Shown here: piece by piece, positions 22,590 through 33,793 of the stretch
How the letters are laid out: each line of letters starts with the position of its first letter
Numbering within the stretch: the stretch's first letter is position 1
Source of the DNA: Maratus speciosus
Taxonomy: Eukaryota; Arthropoda; Arachnida; Araneae; Salticidae
NCBI GenBank assembly: GCA_963932465.1
Contig: OZ010788.1
Span: forward strand, 671,916,484 to 671,980,483
Direction of reading: 5' to 3'
Length of the DNA stretch: 64,000 nt
The notes under the pieces: model-generated
Told to the model about the DNA's origin: nothing
The model's database searches: none
The model's input: the letters and a program-made list of their open reading frames with translations, nothing else
Translations under genes and position numbers: made by a program

Positions 22590-24029
22590 TTTTCATGTCC
22601 GAATATATTCAATCCTCTACAGTTGTTTACGAGGATTGCTGCTGTACTCAAGTCAAATGAAAATCTACGAGATTACCTCAAATACGAATTAGCTCATCAA
22701 CCTCTCTCCCTCTTTGATGAAGTTTCAATGAGGAAGAATGTTAAATCAACTTTAACTGCTATCATTGAAACAACTGAGCCTTGTGTTGAACCTCAACTAA
22801 CTTGCTCGTTTATTGTAGATGAAGGATTTCTTTTGCATGCATTGGTTTGGAATGAGTCCGACACCTACAGAGATATGTGACTCAAATATGTTAGATTTGT
22901 CCAGAAACACTTCTCTTCATGTGAAGCAGTTGTTTTTGATTGGTACACTTGTGCCTTATCAACTAAAAGTGTGGAGAGGCAAAGAAGGTTGATGTCGAAA
23001 ATGTCTGCAACTATTGCTTTTGACGAAAACATGGTGGCCACAACCAAACGAGTTGTTTTTATACGGAACTCCGAGAACAAGGCTAGGCTTATGGGACTGC
23101 ACTAAAACTCAAAAGCATTTGCTGGGTTTCCCTGGGCGGCCATCCTCCTCGAATCGTCATGGGCTACTTCCAGGCCGAAGGAATAACTGCCCTACAGGCG
23201 GATGATGATGCTGATGCACTAATCTGTACAACAGCAATTAATTCAAGTAAGACCTATTCTAGATTAGTCACAGTAGTTGGTATTGACACAGATCTGCTGA
23301 CCATTCTCATCGCACGAGGTAACCCAGGAAAACCACTCTTCTTTCTACGATCTCGCGAACAAAAATGCTATAACATATTTAAAATTCAAAAATCACTTGG
23401 CCCAATGAAGGATTCCATTCTCTTCCTACATGCAGCAGCTGGATGTGATACCACATCAGCAATTTTTAGGAAGGGGAAATCCTCGGCTATTAAATTAATA
23501 AAGAAAAACCATGAGCTGCTTTCTTTGATTTCCTTATTCAACAGTCCTCATCTTAAATCCCAAAAGGTTGGGGAGATATTCATGAAAAACCTTTTGGGGG
23601 GAGAGAAAGTTGACTCCCTAGATGAGCTGCGATATATCTGTTACAATAAAGAAGTAACCAAAAATCTCTCATCAAAATTTAATCTGGCCGTTCTTCCACC
23701 AACAAGTGCTGCAACTTCGCAGCATTCACTTCGGGTTTATCTTCAAGTCCAATAGTGGCTGCGAAGCAACCTAGATCCTACTGAATGGGGATGGTTCACG
23801 AAAGAAAGCACCTTCAACACTTCCCGCAGCGCCCGAAGATCTTCTGCACTTTATCTCTTGTGATCGCAAAATAACTGCTGCAAGGGATTGTGATGAAAGA
23901 TGTCAGTGCAAGAAGGCAGCTCTCCATTGTTCTAGGTTTTGTACCTCTTACTTAGGAGAAACATGCACAAATTCAGTTCGTCCTATTAACGGATTTGAAG
24001 ACGACGATAACGGTTACGACGTTGAATGA
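22590..24029 (+). pseudogene. Broken gene of an uncharacterised repeat-borne protein family
   Basis: The frame starts near a possible splice acceptor (tttag, 22591) with SCPNIFNPLQLFTRIAAVLK. It meets a TGA at 22878-22880 but stays open afterwards (LKYVRFVQKHFSSCEAVVFD). A frameshift lies near 23110-23150. The next block (23159-23752) has QADDDADALICTTAI, VVGIDTDLLTILIA and FLHAAAGCDTTSA, then LPPTSAATSQHSLRVYLQVQ. TAG at 23753-23755 precedes WLRSNLDPTEWGW, and another frameshift near 23810 leads to PAAPEDLLHFISC. The C-terminus has seven cysteines (CDERCQCKKAALHCSRFC...) and ends at TGA 24027-24029. Acidic clusters plus IDTD hint at a PIN/FEN-like nuclease fold, which is inference. I recall similar multi-copy proteins in arthropod genomes but no assigned function. 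At least two stops and two frameshifts make it a dead copy. Confidence 0.7.
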
Positions 24030-24432
24030 GTGGCATTCTGGTAATTTTGTTTTAAGTTTATTTACCACAAGATTATTAGCTTATTTATTACAAGCATTGC
24101 TATAATGTTTTATTGTACTTTTACTTTGGATTTAAATTTTTGTGCCTTGTAATAAATAATTTAAACTTGTTCTAACTTCCTTTCTTTTTTTTTCCATCAC
24201 AGTCCTCTGATAAACACTTCTATATAGAAAAATGGAATATGTGTCATTTTTTAAAACAAAATTTTAAAAATAATCCTTAGAAATAGGATTACAAACACAC
24301 AGATGACTTGTCAATAGTTTCTTAAGTACGAGGCAAAACAGGCTAAGGGCAATGAAATTCTATTTAATTTGACGACAAATAAATGAATGTACAACTCATT
24401 CGTAGCTTTTATTTTGATAAAAACTAGGTACA

Positions 24433-24641
24433 GGGCTCGACTAATCGGCTGAGGCCTGGGTAGGCATCTCTTTGCGTGACCCCTACATCTTAAGGTTCTT
24501 TTACAAGACCATTAAAAAACGCCAACAGAGAGGGGTTTTTTAGCAATTTTATTGTTTTATTTTTTATTTTTGAGGCCTTTTCTGGCACGGGGGCTTGGGG
24601 CACATGCCCCGTGTGCCACTGCTTTAGTCAGGCCCTATGTA
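24433..24641. mobile_element. MITE with AGGGC...GACTAA ends
   Basis: 'cagggctcgactaatcgg' (24432) is inverted at the right end (ttagtcaggccctatg, about 24624-24640). The ~209 bp interior includes a GC-rich 'ggcacatgccccgtgtgcca' hairpin next to the right end. Non-coding. Confidence 0.6.
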
Positions 24642-24734
24642 TACATTAAAACAGGATGTAAGTAGAGGTCACAGAATTTTTCAGAAGTAAAAAAATATTG
24701 ATATATGACTTAGAAATGGAAAAAAAAAAAAAAA

Positions 24735-24930
24735 ACATTGGACGATGCAAAAAGGTCTTAGCTGCCATCTTTCATCGGCCATTCTGGACAGAAGGACACA
24801 TGAGAACTTCTGAGACTTTTAAGGGTTTTTTTTTTACTTGTCATAAAGAGCTAATTCTGAAATTTTCAGCTCATTATGAATTACTTAGTTATCAAACCCT
24901 AAATTTACTGGTCTACTCAGAGTGTTTTAG
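24735..24930 (+). repeat. Inverted repeat, right of the broken gene
   Basis: Inverted partner of 21950-22185: 'ggccattctggacagaagga', 'gagctaattctgaaattttc', 'agctcattatgaattactta'. If the pair are element ends, the 22.6-24.0 kb gene lay inside a mobile unit of about 3 kb. Confidence 0.55.
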
Positions 24931-24932
24931 AT

Positions 24933-25383
24933 CCCTTAACGGAGCTGGTCACTCAGCTTCGGAATTCTCCTCCGTAATGTTAAGTCTATGGACTTTTGAT
25001 GCATTCGTCTATTTAAAATATCTTCTCGGGAAATTCCTATTTTTAATATATTTTTCTGCATACTCTTCTTAAAGGATGCCTCTTTTTTTTCTTAGTTTTC
25101 AAACTACTTCTAAAATCTATTCTGAATTTAATATTTTATGTGTTAAAAGCGGGCGAACACTGAGTAAGATTTTTAACACCTCCTATAAAATTAAGTCTAT
25201 ACTTTAGAAATATTTTGAGAACTAAGAAAAACAGAGACATCTTTTAGGAAGTGTACACCGAAAATAGATGTTAAACGTATTAATTTCCCGAAGAGATATT
25301 TTAAACAGACGAATGCATCAAATGCCCATAGATTTTACATTAGTGGGTAAAAATCGGAAGTTGAGTGACCAGTCCCCTTAAAC
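24933..25383. mobile_element. Palindromic MITE of about 450 bp
   Basis: 'ccttaacggagctggtcact' at the left is the near-complement of 'agtgaccagtccccttaa' at the right. 'tttgatgcattcgtctattt' (24996) pairs with 'aacagacgaatgcatcaaat' (about 25302), and 'aatatcttctcgggaaattc' pairs with 'atttcccgaagagatatt'. The complete unit folds around about 25160. No coding capacity. Confidence 0.7.
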
Positions 25384-25816
25384 CTTTAAATGTGCACCGA
25401 ATTACTGAGGGAAATCCAGTTTTATTAGGAGAAAACCTAGTTTAATATTTATTCACATGTGTTTATTCGCTGTTATTTATTCGCATGTATTAAAAATTGC
25501 ACAAGAAATATATCAAAATTATTACAGTTAGCACATTGCCGGCGGGCAATTTTGATCAAATCTGAATTTTTAAACAGTAGAAGCTCCTCCCTGTTCTGAA
25601 AGTTTTTTGTAAATCTGTGTTCTGGATATGTTTCAAGTTTATTCATCGGTAGATATCTCTCAATGAACGAATGTAATATAAAATATCTTACAGTCTAAAA
25701 AAATATGGACAACATGATATAAAATGCATTTTCTGTAAGGTAGAAGCCACGCCCTTAGTCAATGATGTCTTCTGAATGAAAACAAGAATTCTCCTTTCCC
25801 ATCGTGAATGTGTTAA

Positions 25817-26019
25817 CCCTTTGAGGGACAAGTAATTGCGTTACTGTAATGTCGAATTCACACCGGAATCTTTCAAAATTTTTATTGCAAAATAAGGAAA
25901 AGCAATTTTACAACTTTTTTTCCACCAAGTTAGAAAAGTAAAATTTAATAAATTTTTTCTGGTGCAAATCTTTATTAATCGTAGGTGGGATATAATATAT
26001 CCCATCGCCCCTGAAGGGG
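25817..26019. mobile_element. TTAA-flanked MITE, piggyBac type
   Basis: TTAA at 25813-25816 and 26020-26023 flank CCCTTTGAGGG... and the imperfect complement of CCCCTTCAGGGGCGATGGG. TTAA duplication plus CCC-starting ends are piggyBac-superfamily features. Related sequence is scattered in 29240-29655. Confidence 0.65.
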
Positions 26020-26109
26020 TTAATTAGCATTAAATATATCAACAACCGTTATCAAATAAATCTACTTCGATTTGACTACTTCGAGTTTTTTTGTAAAATA
26101 AAATAAATA

Positions 26110-28429
26110 CAGTAGACGCTCGTTTTTACGAACCTCCTTTTTGCGAACACTTGCGATTTTACGAACTAGAGAGTGGTCCCGAATACATTCCCATAGACGC
26201 AATGTAATTTTTCGCTCCCATTTACGAACTACAGATTATGAAAATCTCTTTTTTGCGAATTCAGTTTTCATACTTTTTCATTTTTTTTTAAATATCGGAA
26301 CGAGGTGCCAACGTAATTAAACTCTCAACAGGTGCAAAAGACAGCAGGTGCATTCCAAGAATGTGTTGTTCCCCCCCCCCCCTCTTTTGGGGGGGAGGCA
26401 GCATAGCAACAAATTCATGTAGCGTCACGTGGTTGCTTATCAGTGATTTTAAAGACACGTGGGTGGAAGGTTTCTGATTTGCGAGTGAAGCTCGGATGAC
26501 TATCTGGACCCGCCTATCCCCATTTAACAAGCAGGTGCCATTATTGAAAGGGGAAAGGAAAGATTTTTAAATATTTTGTTCTGTAATCGACTATTTCTCA
26601 TATCGGCTGGACTACCCAATCTGTGAAGTCTCGTAAGTCGAGAGGGAGATTGGGCCAGAGACGTTAGATAATTTCAGTATGTCGCAGTTGAAGAAACGCA
26701 CGTGTTTATCTGTTGAGGTAAGAAAGAAAATTTTTAAAGAAGTAGACGAGAGAATCTTAACCAAGACAGAAATTTCGAATAAGTATGGAATTCCAATGAA
26801 TAGCCTCTCGACAATTCTAAAATCTTGAGAAAAAATCGCTGGAAATAGAAACACCGATAAAAAGACCTCTCGTAAATATTTCAGAGAAGCAAAATACCCC
26901 CAATTGGAGAAAGTTTTGATTTCTTGGATGAGGAAAATGAGAGGAATGAACATTCCTATAGATAGTAATCTCCTTAAAGAACAATCGAAAGAACAATTTT
27001 TGCTTTAAAACTGAAAAACAAAGACTTCAAGGCCTCAGACGGTTGGTTACAAAAATTTAATTCCAGGTACGGTTTGAGTTTCAGAAAGTTGTGTGGTGAA
27101 AGTGGAACAGCGAATACGACATTGGCAAATGAATGGAAAGAACGCGATTTAAAAGCATTACTAACTGAGTATGCTCCAGCGGATGTATTTAACGCCGACG
27201 AAACCGGTTTGTTTTTTGAGATGTTGCCTGAAAAAACACTTACCTTCAAAGGTGAAAAGTGTAGCTGAGGCAAAAAGGGTAAGCAGAGAATCTCAATCTT
27301 ACTCGCAGCCAACATGAATTGAACACAAAAACTACCCCTGCTTTTCATAGGAAAAAATTTGAAGCCTAGATGTTTCAAAAATGTTTCAAAACAAACTACC
27401 AGCTGCATACCATGCAAATAAAAATGCGTGGATGACTGGGCACATTTATGAAAAATGGTTAAGAGACTTGGACAGTCGCTTTCTATGAGAAAAACGTAAA
27501 GTTCTGTTAATTGTCGATAACTGTTCAGCTCACGTTGAAGTCTCAGATCTTAAAGCCATCCGTGTGGAGTTTCTTCCACCGAATGTAACATCTATTTTGC
27601 AGCCTATGGATCAAGGTGTGATTCACAGTTTCAAGCGCATATATCGAAGGGTGCTTAGGCAAAGAATAGTCATGGGTTTGGAGTTGGAGAAGCCTTACGA
27701 AATTGATGTTCTAGGCGCGATCCATCAAGGGACCACAATATCTAAAGCATTTCAACACGCAGGCTTTACTACTGTACTGGAAGAAAATTTAAAAAAAAAT
27801 GTACCTAACGACATGAGTGAAGATGAGTTACTCATGAATGAACTCCGCAAAAGAAACCCACTGTTGCCTGAAATTTCATTCCAGGACTTTTTGAATGTGG
27901 ATTCAGATGTGATTTGTGCGGAAGAAATATCAGATGAACAAATTATTGCTGACGTAATGAATGAAAAGGAAGAAGAACTTTCAGATTTTAAGCAAGAAGA
28001 AAATGAAACTACCCAACGACCGACTGTCAAACAAGCAGCTGAATGGTTATCAGGACTAAGGCATTTTTTTGAAGAGAACAATAACTGTGAAATGATTTCA
28101 AGCATAGATAAAATGGAAACATGTATTTTCCAAAATGTGATTTTAAAACAAAAAAAAAGATAAGTGATTATTTTCATTCCTAATTTTTTATAAATATTTT
28201 CAACTATGTATTTTCATCTACAAATACAGTCTATGTTTCCATATGTAAATTTATTTCAGTATAAGTCTTGACATAGTCCTTTATCTATAAAGAGGGGGTA
28301 GCTTGAAAAAAATAGACATAAATAATGTAGGTATTCATATCATTTTTGGGGTTTTTCTATTTTACGAACTTTCGATTTCACGAACTATTTGAGTGTTCCC
28401 TACGAGATCGTAAAAACGAGCGTTGACTG
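26110..28429 (+). mobile_element. Tigger/pogo-like DNA transposon, degenerate
   Basis: This 2320 bp element is flanked by TA (26108-26109, 28430-28431). Its imperfect inverted ends are CAGTAGACGCTCGTTTTTAC on the left and CAGTCAACGCTCGTTTTTAC read from the right. It encodes a broken CENP-B-like DDE transposase on the plus strand. Sub-terminal 'acgaact' repeats occur near both ends (26161, 26224, 28365, 28380). End divergence and many disabling changes make this older than the Tc1-like copy at 8743. Confidence 0.88.
26679..28163 (+). pseudogene. Tigger/pogo-like transposase pseudogene
   Basis: The start MSQLKKRTCLSVEVRKKIFK leads into a CENP-B N-terminal helix-turn-helix (KTEISNKYGIPMNSLSTILK), then a CENP-B-type second DNA-binding region (LISWMRKMRGMNIPIDSNLL ... 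KASDGWLQKFNSRYGLSFRK). The DDE core follows: first Asp in NADETGLFF, second in LLIVDNCSAH, third in SILQPMDQGVI, with 30 residues between the last two. The acidic C-terminal tail ends at 28163. Breaks visible are TGA near 26826, a frameshift near 27005, TGA at 27266-27268, TGA near 27318, a frameshift near 27390 and TGA near 27487. The 3' part from 27564 is open. The family cuts and pastes at TA; this copy cannot. Confidence 0.88.
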
Positions 28430-28739
28430 TAATAGTATCACGCACTAATTAAATTAAATTGTTCTATATAAATATTCTGGTGTAAAATGTTTTTATAAAA
28501 TAAACCACAATTCCCTGAATATTTTTTGTCATAATTTATTATCGTAATTTAGGAAACATTGCAGAATTGTGACGGCATTTTCATAAGTCTGGTAAATCTA
28601 GGTAAACAGAAATTATTTCTTTTTCAAAATATAAACATAGTAACTTTTCAATACTTTTTTTTCAAAAATGTGTTACTCGTTCAATATTTTTTATTTTCAA
28701 ACTTGTGTTACTCAAAAAAGGCTTTTGTATAAAATCTTT

Positions 28740-28975
28740 TTCTTCTATTAAATAAAATACTTCTTCGTCCTAGATACCCTAGATTAAATTCAAGTTTATA
28801 AAATAAGATTCTTTCAGAAGGAAATCTTGAGCCGACATCTTTAGCCGAAGGCTGTGTTCCCACTCGCTTTATTGGCAAAGTAATCACGAATTATATCTGA
28901 CGGGAATCAGGCGACGCAATCGGTAATTCGGTTTTATTAATACATTTTATGAATTGATAAAGAAGGTAAAAATGT
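28740..28975 (+). repeat. Conserved ~200 bp core, copy 6 of 8
   Basis: 'cttcgtcctagataccctag', 'gacatctttagccgaaggct', 'gcaaagtaatcacgaattat' and 'gacgcaatcggtaattcgg' match the family. The next copy is about 1.4 kb downstream. Confidence 0.65.
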
Positions 28976-29239
28976 GTATTAAAACCTATAAAGTGTTATT
29001 TTATTCAAGTTTTGTATTTCTTTTATTTCAGATCAGGTTTTGTTAAAAAATATTTTTTCTAAGTAATGAAATTTTGAAAATCGAATTTACAGAAAAATTT
29101 TTGGATACTTATATTTTAAAAATCTTGTTTTGCCTCTTAAACGATATTTAATCAATATATGAGAAAATTGTGGCATAATGTTGAAGTGTTTCTTGTAGAT
29201 CGTATTAAATTTTTACGCTAATATTCCAATTCATAAGAA

Positions 29240-29660
29240 ATTAATTGGGTTGTTGTAATTTTGAATTTACACCAAAATTTTCGAAAAAAATTACGTTAAA
29301 ATAAGGAAATCCAAATTTTCATATTTTTTCTCCAAAGTTATAAAAGAAAAATTCAACCAAAGTTATAAAAATAAAGTTTCTGTTACAAATCTTAATTAAA
29401 ATTAAGTTGTGGGATAAAATATTTACCCATAATCTCCTTGAGGGGCAATGGGATATAATATTCCACCTAATTTAAACAAGATTCGCACCAGAAACTTTGA
29501 ACAAAATTTTATATTTTTAACTTTGGTGAGCACGGGGGAAATGTTGGGAAATTACTTTCCCTTATTTTAAAATAAAATTTTTGGATTACTCCGAAAGAGA
29601 ATTTAATATTACAGAGACATTATTGCCTCCCCTCAAAGGGTTAAAATATATCCCACCGTC
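29240..29660. repeat. Remnants of a TTAA-type MITE family in both orientations
   Basis: 'gaatttacaccaaaattttc', 'gtgggataaaatatttaccc' and 'ccttgaggggcaatgggata' resemble the MITE at 25817-26019. Inverted pieces (cgcaccagaaactttgaaca, cccctcaaagggttaaaata) follow at 29460-29650. The copies are too diverged to set borders. Confidence 0.4.
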
Positions 29661-29810
29661 CTTCTTGGAAATACCTACCAATATTTACAGATATTCCAAT
29701 GTTCACTCCATCCGAAATTTTACACAAGTTTTCTTTAGCAGGACAGGATTCCAAATTGTAATGTAAAGACTAAAAATATAATTAAAAAAGGTTGAAGATT
29801 TTGTATTTAA

Positions 29811-30022
29811 CCCCTTGAAGGGCTGTGATGCCGCTATGACATCACATAATTTTAATCTCTAATTGCCACATTGGCACACGAATTTTTTAATGAAAATTCC
29901 ACTTTTATTAAGTACGTGAAAATTTACTTTTAATTGTTTACAAATAAATTTTCTTGTAAATACTGGTGTAATTCAATTACTTCAAAATTTTACGAATACA
30001 AGTACCTTGCCCCTGAAAGTGT
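29811..30022 (-). mobile_element. TTAA-flanked MITE, second subfamily
   Basis: It lies between TTAA at 29807-29810 and 30023-30026, with ends CCCCTTGAAGGGC and the complement of CACTTTCAGGGGCAAG. It is the inverse of 45020-45225 (tgatgccgctatgacatcac, aattgccacattggcac, gtaaatactggtgtaattca). No coding capacity. Confidence 0.72.
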
Positions 30023-30129
30023 TTAAGGACTACTTAAAAAGTAATGTATAATTCGGATCTAAAATTCTATTTTTAGTTGACCTAAAAATCTTCGTCTAGT
30101 GGACCTCGCCAGTTGTCTCCTGAAGCATT

Positions 30130-30375
30130 CTAATAAATAACTTCGAAGAGAATAACTCTTTGTCCTACATACCTTTTATTAAATCCTTTTTCGTAAAATA
30201 AGATAATTCTACTCGGACATCTAGAAATGACATCTTTAACAAAAGCCTGTGTTCTTATTGGGTTTGTCGGTAAAATGATCACAAATTACTACATCTGATG
30301 AAGGCAAGACGATGTAATCGATGGATTAGTTGCCTTAGTGCATTTATGAAATAATGACTGAGATAAAAATTTATA
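30130..30375 (+). repeat. Conserved ~200 bp core, copy 7 of 8
   Basis: 'attctaataaataacttcga', 'gagaataactctttgtccta', 'ctcggacatctagaaatgac', 'cctgtgttcttattgggttt' and 'gacgatgtaatcgatgg' match the family. It lies about 1.4 kb after copy 6. Confidence 0.65.
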
Positions 30376-31998
30376 TTCATATTTATATTATACGTATTTT
30401 TACTCCATAGCAAAATTGCAACTTTTTAAAAATCAATTTTTATCGTAGTGAAATTTTGGAAATAAAAATTAAGGAACAAAGTCAGAATGTTTATATTTTC
30501 AATATATATACCGATATTTATAGACAGATAAAATAGTGTTTTAAGAAGCAAAACATTTCAATTAGTTTCAGAAGCATTCTCGATACCGTCATCAGTGCAT
30601 AAAATGGTGGGATTTTGCCCATGTATAAGCAAGCGAAGCGGATTCGAGGTCATAGGACTATTCACCAATAGAATTACCACAAATTACACTGAACAGCCAA
30701 TGGGAGATTTTATAGTGAATGGAACTGATAATGTGGGAAGATATTATTAGAAATCAATAGGGAGAAAGAATGCAAGATAAAATATTTCAAATGATGTGGA
30801 CCCCCACTATGGAACTTTTAGCATACATGTATGAATGTAGACATATACTTCCATACATACACATGTGCCAACTTTGGCATCCAAAATGTGCACTTATTTC
30901 TAAAAATTCCCTTTTGGTGAAAAGGATGTTTGTATGTAATACTTCCAATAATCTGCCTATGGGGGATAGATAAGACACAATAAAGAATATTTTTATGATC
31001 TTTACAGATATGCAATACTTCTAGAAAGTTCAATGCAAATATAGAAGTTGATTTAGTGATATTTTAGCTGACGTAAAAGTGTTGTTCATCTCCCAAGAAT
31101 ATCTTGAATTGACAAATTTATTTATAAATATATTTTTTTGGCTCTTTAATTCGACATTTTAATCCACATTGTAATTCAATTAAATTAATGGACAAAAAGA
31201 CCATATTGGTAATTAATTCTATATATACAACCAAGGTATTAGATATCTCAATAGCATTTTTCAGTTTGGAGAGAATGAATTTATCGACAGAGGTGAAAAT
31301 TATTTCGAAATCATAAGAATTTTAGCAATGACTTGGGAAAGTAAGGTAAAATAATCCAAATATTGTCAAAAGAAGAAAATTGAGGTGAACATAGGGAACT
31401 GGTGCTTAAGTTTAAATAATTAAGTTTTAGTATATAACGATTGCAATATATCTATCAATAGCAAGGGCCTTAAGTATTGGAATTTCAGAATTCAGTAAGT
31501 GGAACCACAGTAAAAGTGTATAGCACAATTTATAAAGTTATATAAAAAGTTATTATTTTTTGGCTATGGTTGACGAATGTTGAGAAGTGGTTTTCAGTAC
31601 GAATGACAAAGGTATCGATAAAATGGAATATCTAATTATTTTTTGTCTCGTAGGTGAATTAGATATTGCTGTCCATTGAGTTCACAATGTTAAAATGTTA
31701 TCAATATGGTGAAGGGTGATGCCAGTTAAGATGAATTTACACTGGTCCTCAAAATTAAAGGATAATAGGGAAAATATATTTACTAAGTTAATGATGCAAC
31801 CAATGCCAATGTTGCAATTATTTATGTTAATTAAATACTATTAAACTCAAAATTGCACTTCCACACATACGTTAGTGTCGGAAATATGCAAATTAGATGA
31901 TTGACAATGTGGCGCGCAATGGACGTATGTTGGAATTCTGGTCTGTAGTGTTGTTTAAAGTGAATGTGGTGTTAGATTGTGATCAGTATTCATTAGTT

Positions 31999-32427
31999 AT
32001 GGCTCAAAGGCATCATTTAAGTTAAGGTCAAAAGTGGCGAATAATTGGCAGAATCGAGGAAGGTCAAAAGCAAATGGAGGTTGCCCAAGATTTGAATATC
32101 ACTCAAAGTGTCATATTAAGAGCTTCGAGCCGCGTTTTAAGCACTGTATCCGTTGATAGACAGCCTGGTCAAGGAAGACCAAGAGCAATAACTGCATCCG
32201 AAGACAGCTTTTTGTCGTTGCGGCTCGAAGAAACCGCAACAAGAGATTTGGTTTCAGACCTTGAGGCTGCCACAAGAACTCGAATTAGCCGTTCTACTGC
32301 TACACGAAGGCTTAACGAGGATAGACTGTATGCGAGAAAACGAAAAGTTTGTGTCCCACTCACTCCAGCTTCCCAAGGGGCCCGTTTAAACTGTTGCTGT
32401 CGTCATTTTCAATGGAGCCAAGAAGAT
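31999..32427 (+). pseudogene. Tc1-like transposase N-terminal half, left arm
   Basis: It starts MAQRHHLS, then TAA at codon 9 (32023-32025). It continues in the same frame with KWRIIGRIEEGQKQMEVAQD, a helix-turn-helix (VAQDLNITQSVILRASSR), the linker RQPGQGRPRAITASEDSFL and the second helix-turn-helix region through RLYARKRKVCVPLTPASQGA. It ends at the arm junction, after FQWSQED, before any catalytic Asp. The right arm shares the codon-9 stop. Confidence 0.82.
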
Positions 32428-32980
32428 TGAGATCGAACGGGATATTTCGGGGACAACGGAAGTGCAAGTTGCGTCTTCCTTCATCTCTTAAGATCAAAAC
32501 ACGTCTAGAATCAGTGTTCAGACTATATCTGTAGTCGTCAGTAAACAATATTTGAGCAAAGTCTTGCCTCCATTGAACTTGACAAGAGCAACAGTTTAAA
32601 CGGGCCCCTTGGGAAGCAGGAGTGAGTGAGACACAAACTTTTGGTTTTCTCGCATACAATCCATCCTCGTTAAGCCTTCGTGCAAAATTCGAGTTCTTGT
32701 GGCAGCCTGAAGGTCTGAAACAAATCTCTCGTAGTCGCTTCGCGGTTTCTTCGAGCCACAATAACAAAAAACGGTCTTCAGATGCAGTTGTTGCTCTTGG
32801 TCTCCCTTGATCAGGCTGTCGATCAACGGATCTAGTGCTTAAAAAGCGGCTCGAAGCTCTTGATATGACACTTTGAGGAACATTCAAATCTTGGGCGACC
32901 TCCATTTGTTTTTGACCTTCCTCGAATCTACCAATTATTCGCTACTCTTGAACTTAACTTAAATTATGCCTTTGAGCCAT
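32360..32980 (-). pseudogene. Tc1-like transposase N-terminal half, right arm
   Basis: It starts at ATG 32978-32980 on the minus strand: MAQRHNLS, TAA at codon 9, a further TAG at codon 13, then RIIGRFEEGQKQMEVAQDLN. It runs through two helix-turn-helix regions and reaches the first catalytic block, QILFTDDYRYSLNTDSRRVL, with the usual DES changed to DDY. It extends past the arm into the spacer (DEGRRNLHFRCPRN). The frame then runs into the complement of the left arm (SIENDDSNSLNGPLG), which has no coding meaning. Confidence 0.82.
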
Positions 32981-33640
32981 AACTAATGAATACTGATCAC
33001 ATTCAGAGACCACATTCACTTTAAACAACACTACAGACCAGAATTCCTACATACGTCCATTTCGCACCACATTGTCAATCATCTAATTTGCATACTTCCG
33101 ACGCTAACGTATGCCCGGAAGTGCAATTTTGAGTTCAATAGTATTTAATTAACATAAATAATTGCAGCATTGGGAATTAGTTGCAACATTAACTTAGTAA
33201 ACATATTTTCCCTATTATCCTTTAATTTTGATGACCAGTGTATTAAGATGAGTCCAGAAAGAGGAAGGGAATTTATTAAAGAGGGTACTTTAAAAATAAG
33301 TGCATATAAATATCTATGAGGATCGGGGACAGGAGGGGAGACCACGGACTAAGACGTCGGGTTGTTTTTAAAACTTGCCTTGAAATCAAATAAAAAAGAG
33401 TTGGAATACACATGTGCGAGTAAGAGATAATTACTCTCTTGAATTTCAAAGTGTGTATAATGGATTTCGCGAGATCTCGTATCTACACAAGAGAGGGCAC
33501 CACTGGTAGGAACATTCGTGAATAGAGATTTTAGATCAAAGGAGTCCAAGATTAATAGAGTGTAAATTCTCACAGAGTTCTAAGTAATAATAGAGATGCA
33601 ATATCACGTAAAAATGTTTGCAATATGAAGTCGGTTAGCG

Positions 33641-33793
33641 TTGAAATTTAAATGTCCTCATTCCGCCAAACAAGACAAATACGTTGAAGAATGGCTGAAC
33701 TTAATTGTACGGCCGGCGAAGGGTTTTCAAAGCGAACTGCACACGAACTCTGTGGAGAAGCAAGTATTTGGATTGAATGTTAACCTGTTTTAA
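33641..33793 (+). other. Short coding-like stretch of unknown origin
   Basis: A 50-codon open stretch reads LKFKCPHSAKQDKYVEEWLN and ends FGLNVNLF before TAA (33791-33793). It has more balanced base composition than its surroundings and follows an AG (cggttag, ending near 33638). It could be an exon remnant or part of a decayed element. No family was recognised, and chance is not excluded. Confidence 0.2.

Larger units (their letters stand above)
31740..33240. mobile_element. Palindromic Tc1-like element: two 5' halves head to tail-less head
   Basis: The element is 1501 bp, flanked by TA (31738-31739, 33241-33242). Its ends, CACTGGTC then TCAAAATTAAAGGATAAT, are identical apart from one base. 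The inverted repeat does not stop after a short terminus. It continues for about 680 bp on each side (31740 to about 32425, and about 32563 to 33240), covering the 5' leader and the N-terminal half of the same transposase in opposite orientations. About 138 bp separates the arms. Both outer ends are therefore the 5' end of the transposon, and the normal 3' half is absent. It sits inside a Penelope-like relic. Confidence 0.85.
31190..33580 (-). pseudogene. Penelope-like reverse transcriptase relic, split by a Tc1-like element
   Basis: Read from the right on the minus strand, LDSFDLKSLFTNVPT (about 33500-33540) is the reverse-transcriptase block usually seen as SFDVxSLFTNIP. KVPSLINSLPLSGLIL follows up to the insertion at 33240. 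On the far side of the insertion (below 31740), VNSMDSNI, FTYETKNN and IDTFVIRTENHFSTFV match the fingers-palm segment after the catalytic YVDD. LPYFPK (near 31340) and KNAIEISN...LVVYI (near 31230) match the linker leading to the GIY-YIG domain; the parallel in the copy at 11146 is LLNTKIDPINRDDLSGVYMI. Several stops and frameshifts are present. The GIY-YIG core itself was not found, so the relic ends near 31190. Confidence 0.72.

Noticed and set aside
26288..26530. Minus-strand frame in the left part of the Tigger-like element
   Set aside because: It lies in the leader of the element opposite to the transposase and spans a C-run. No domain.
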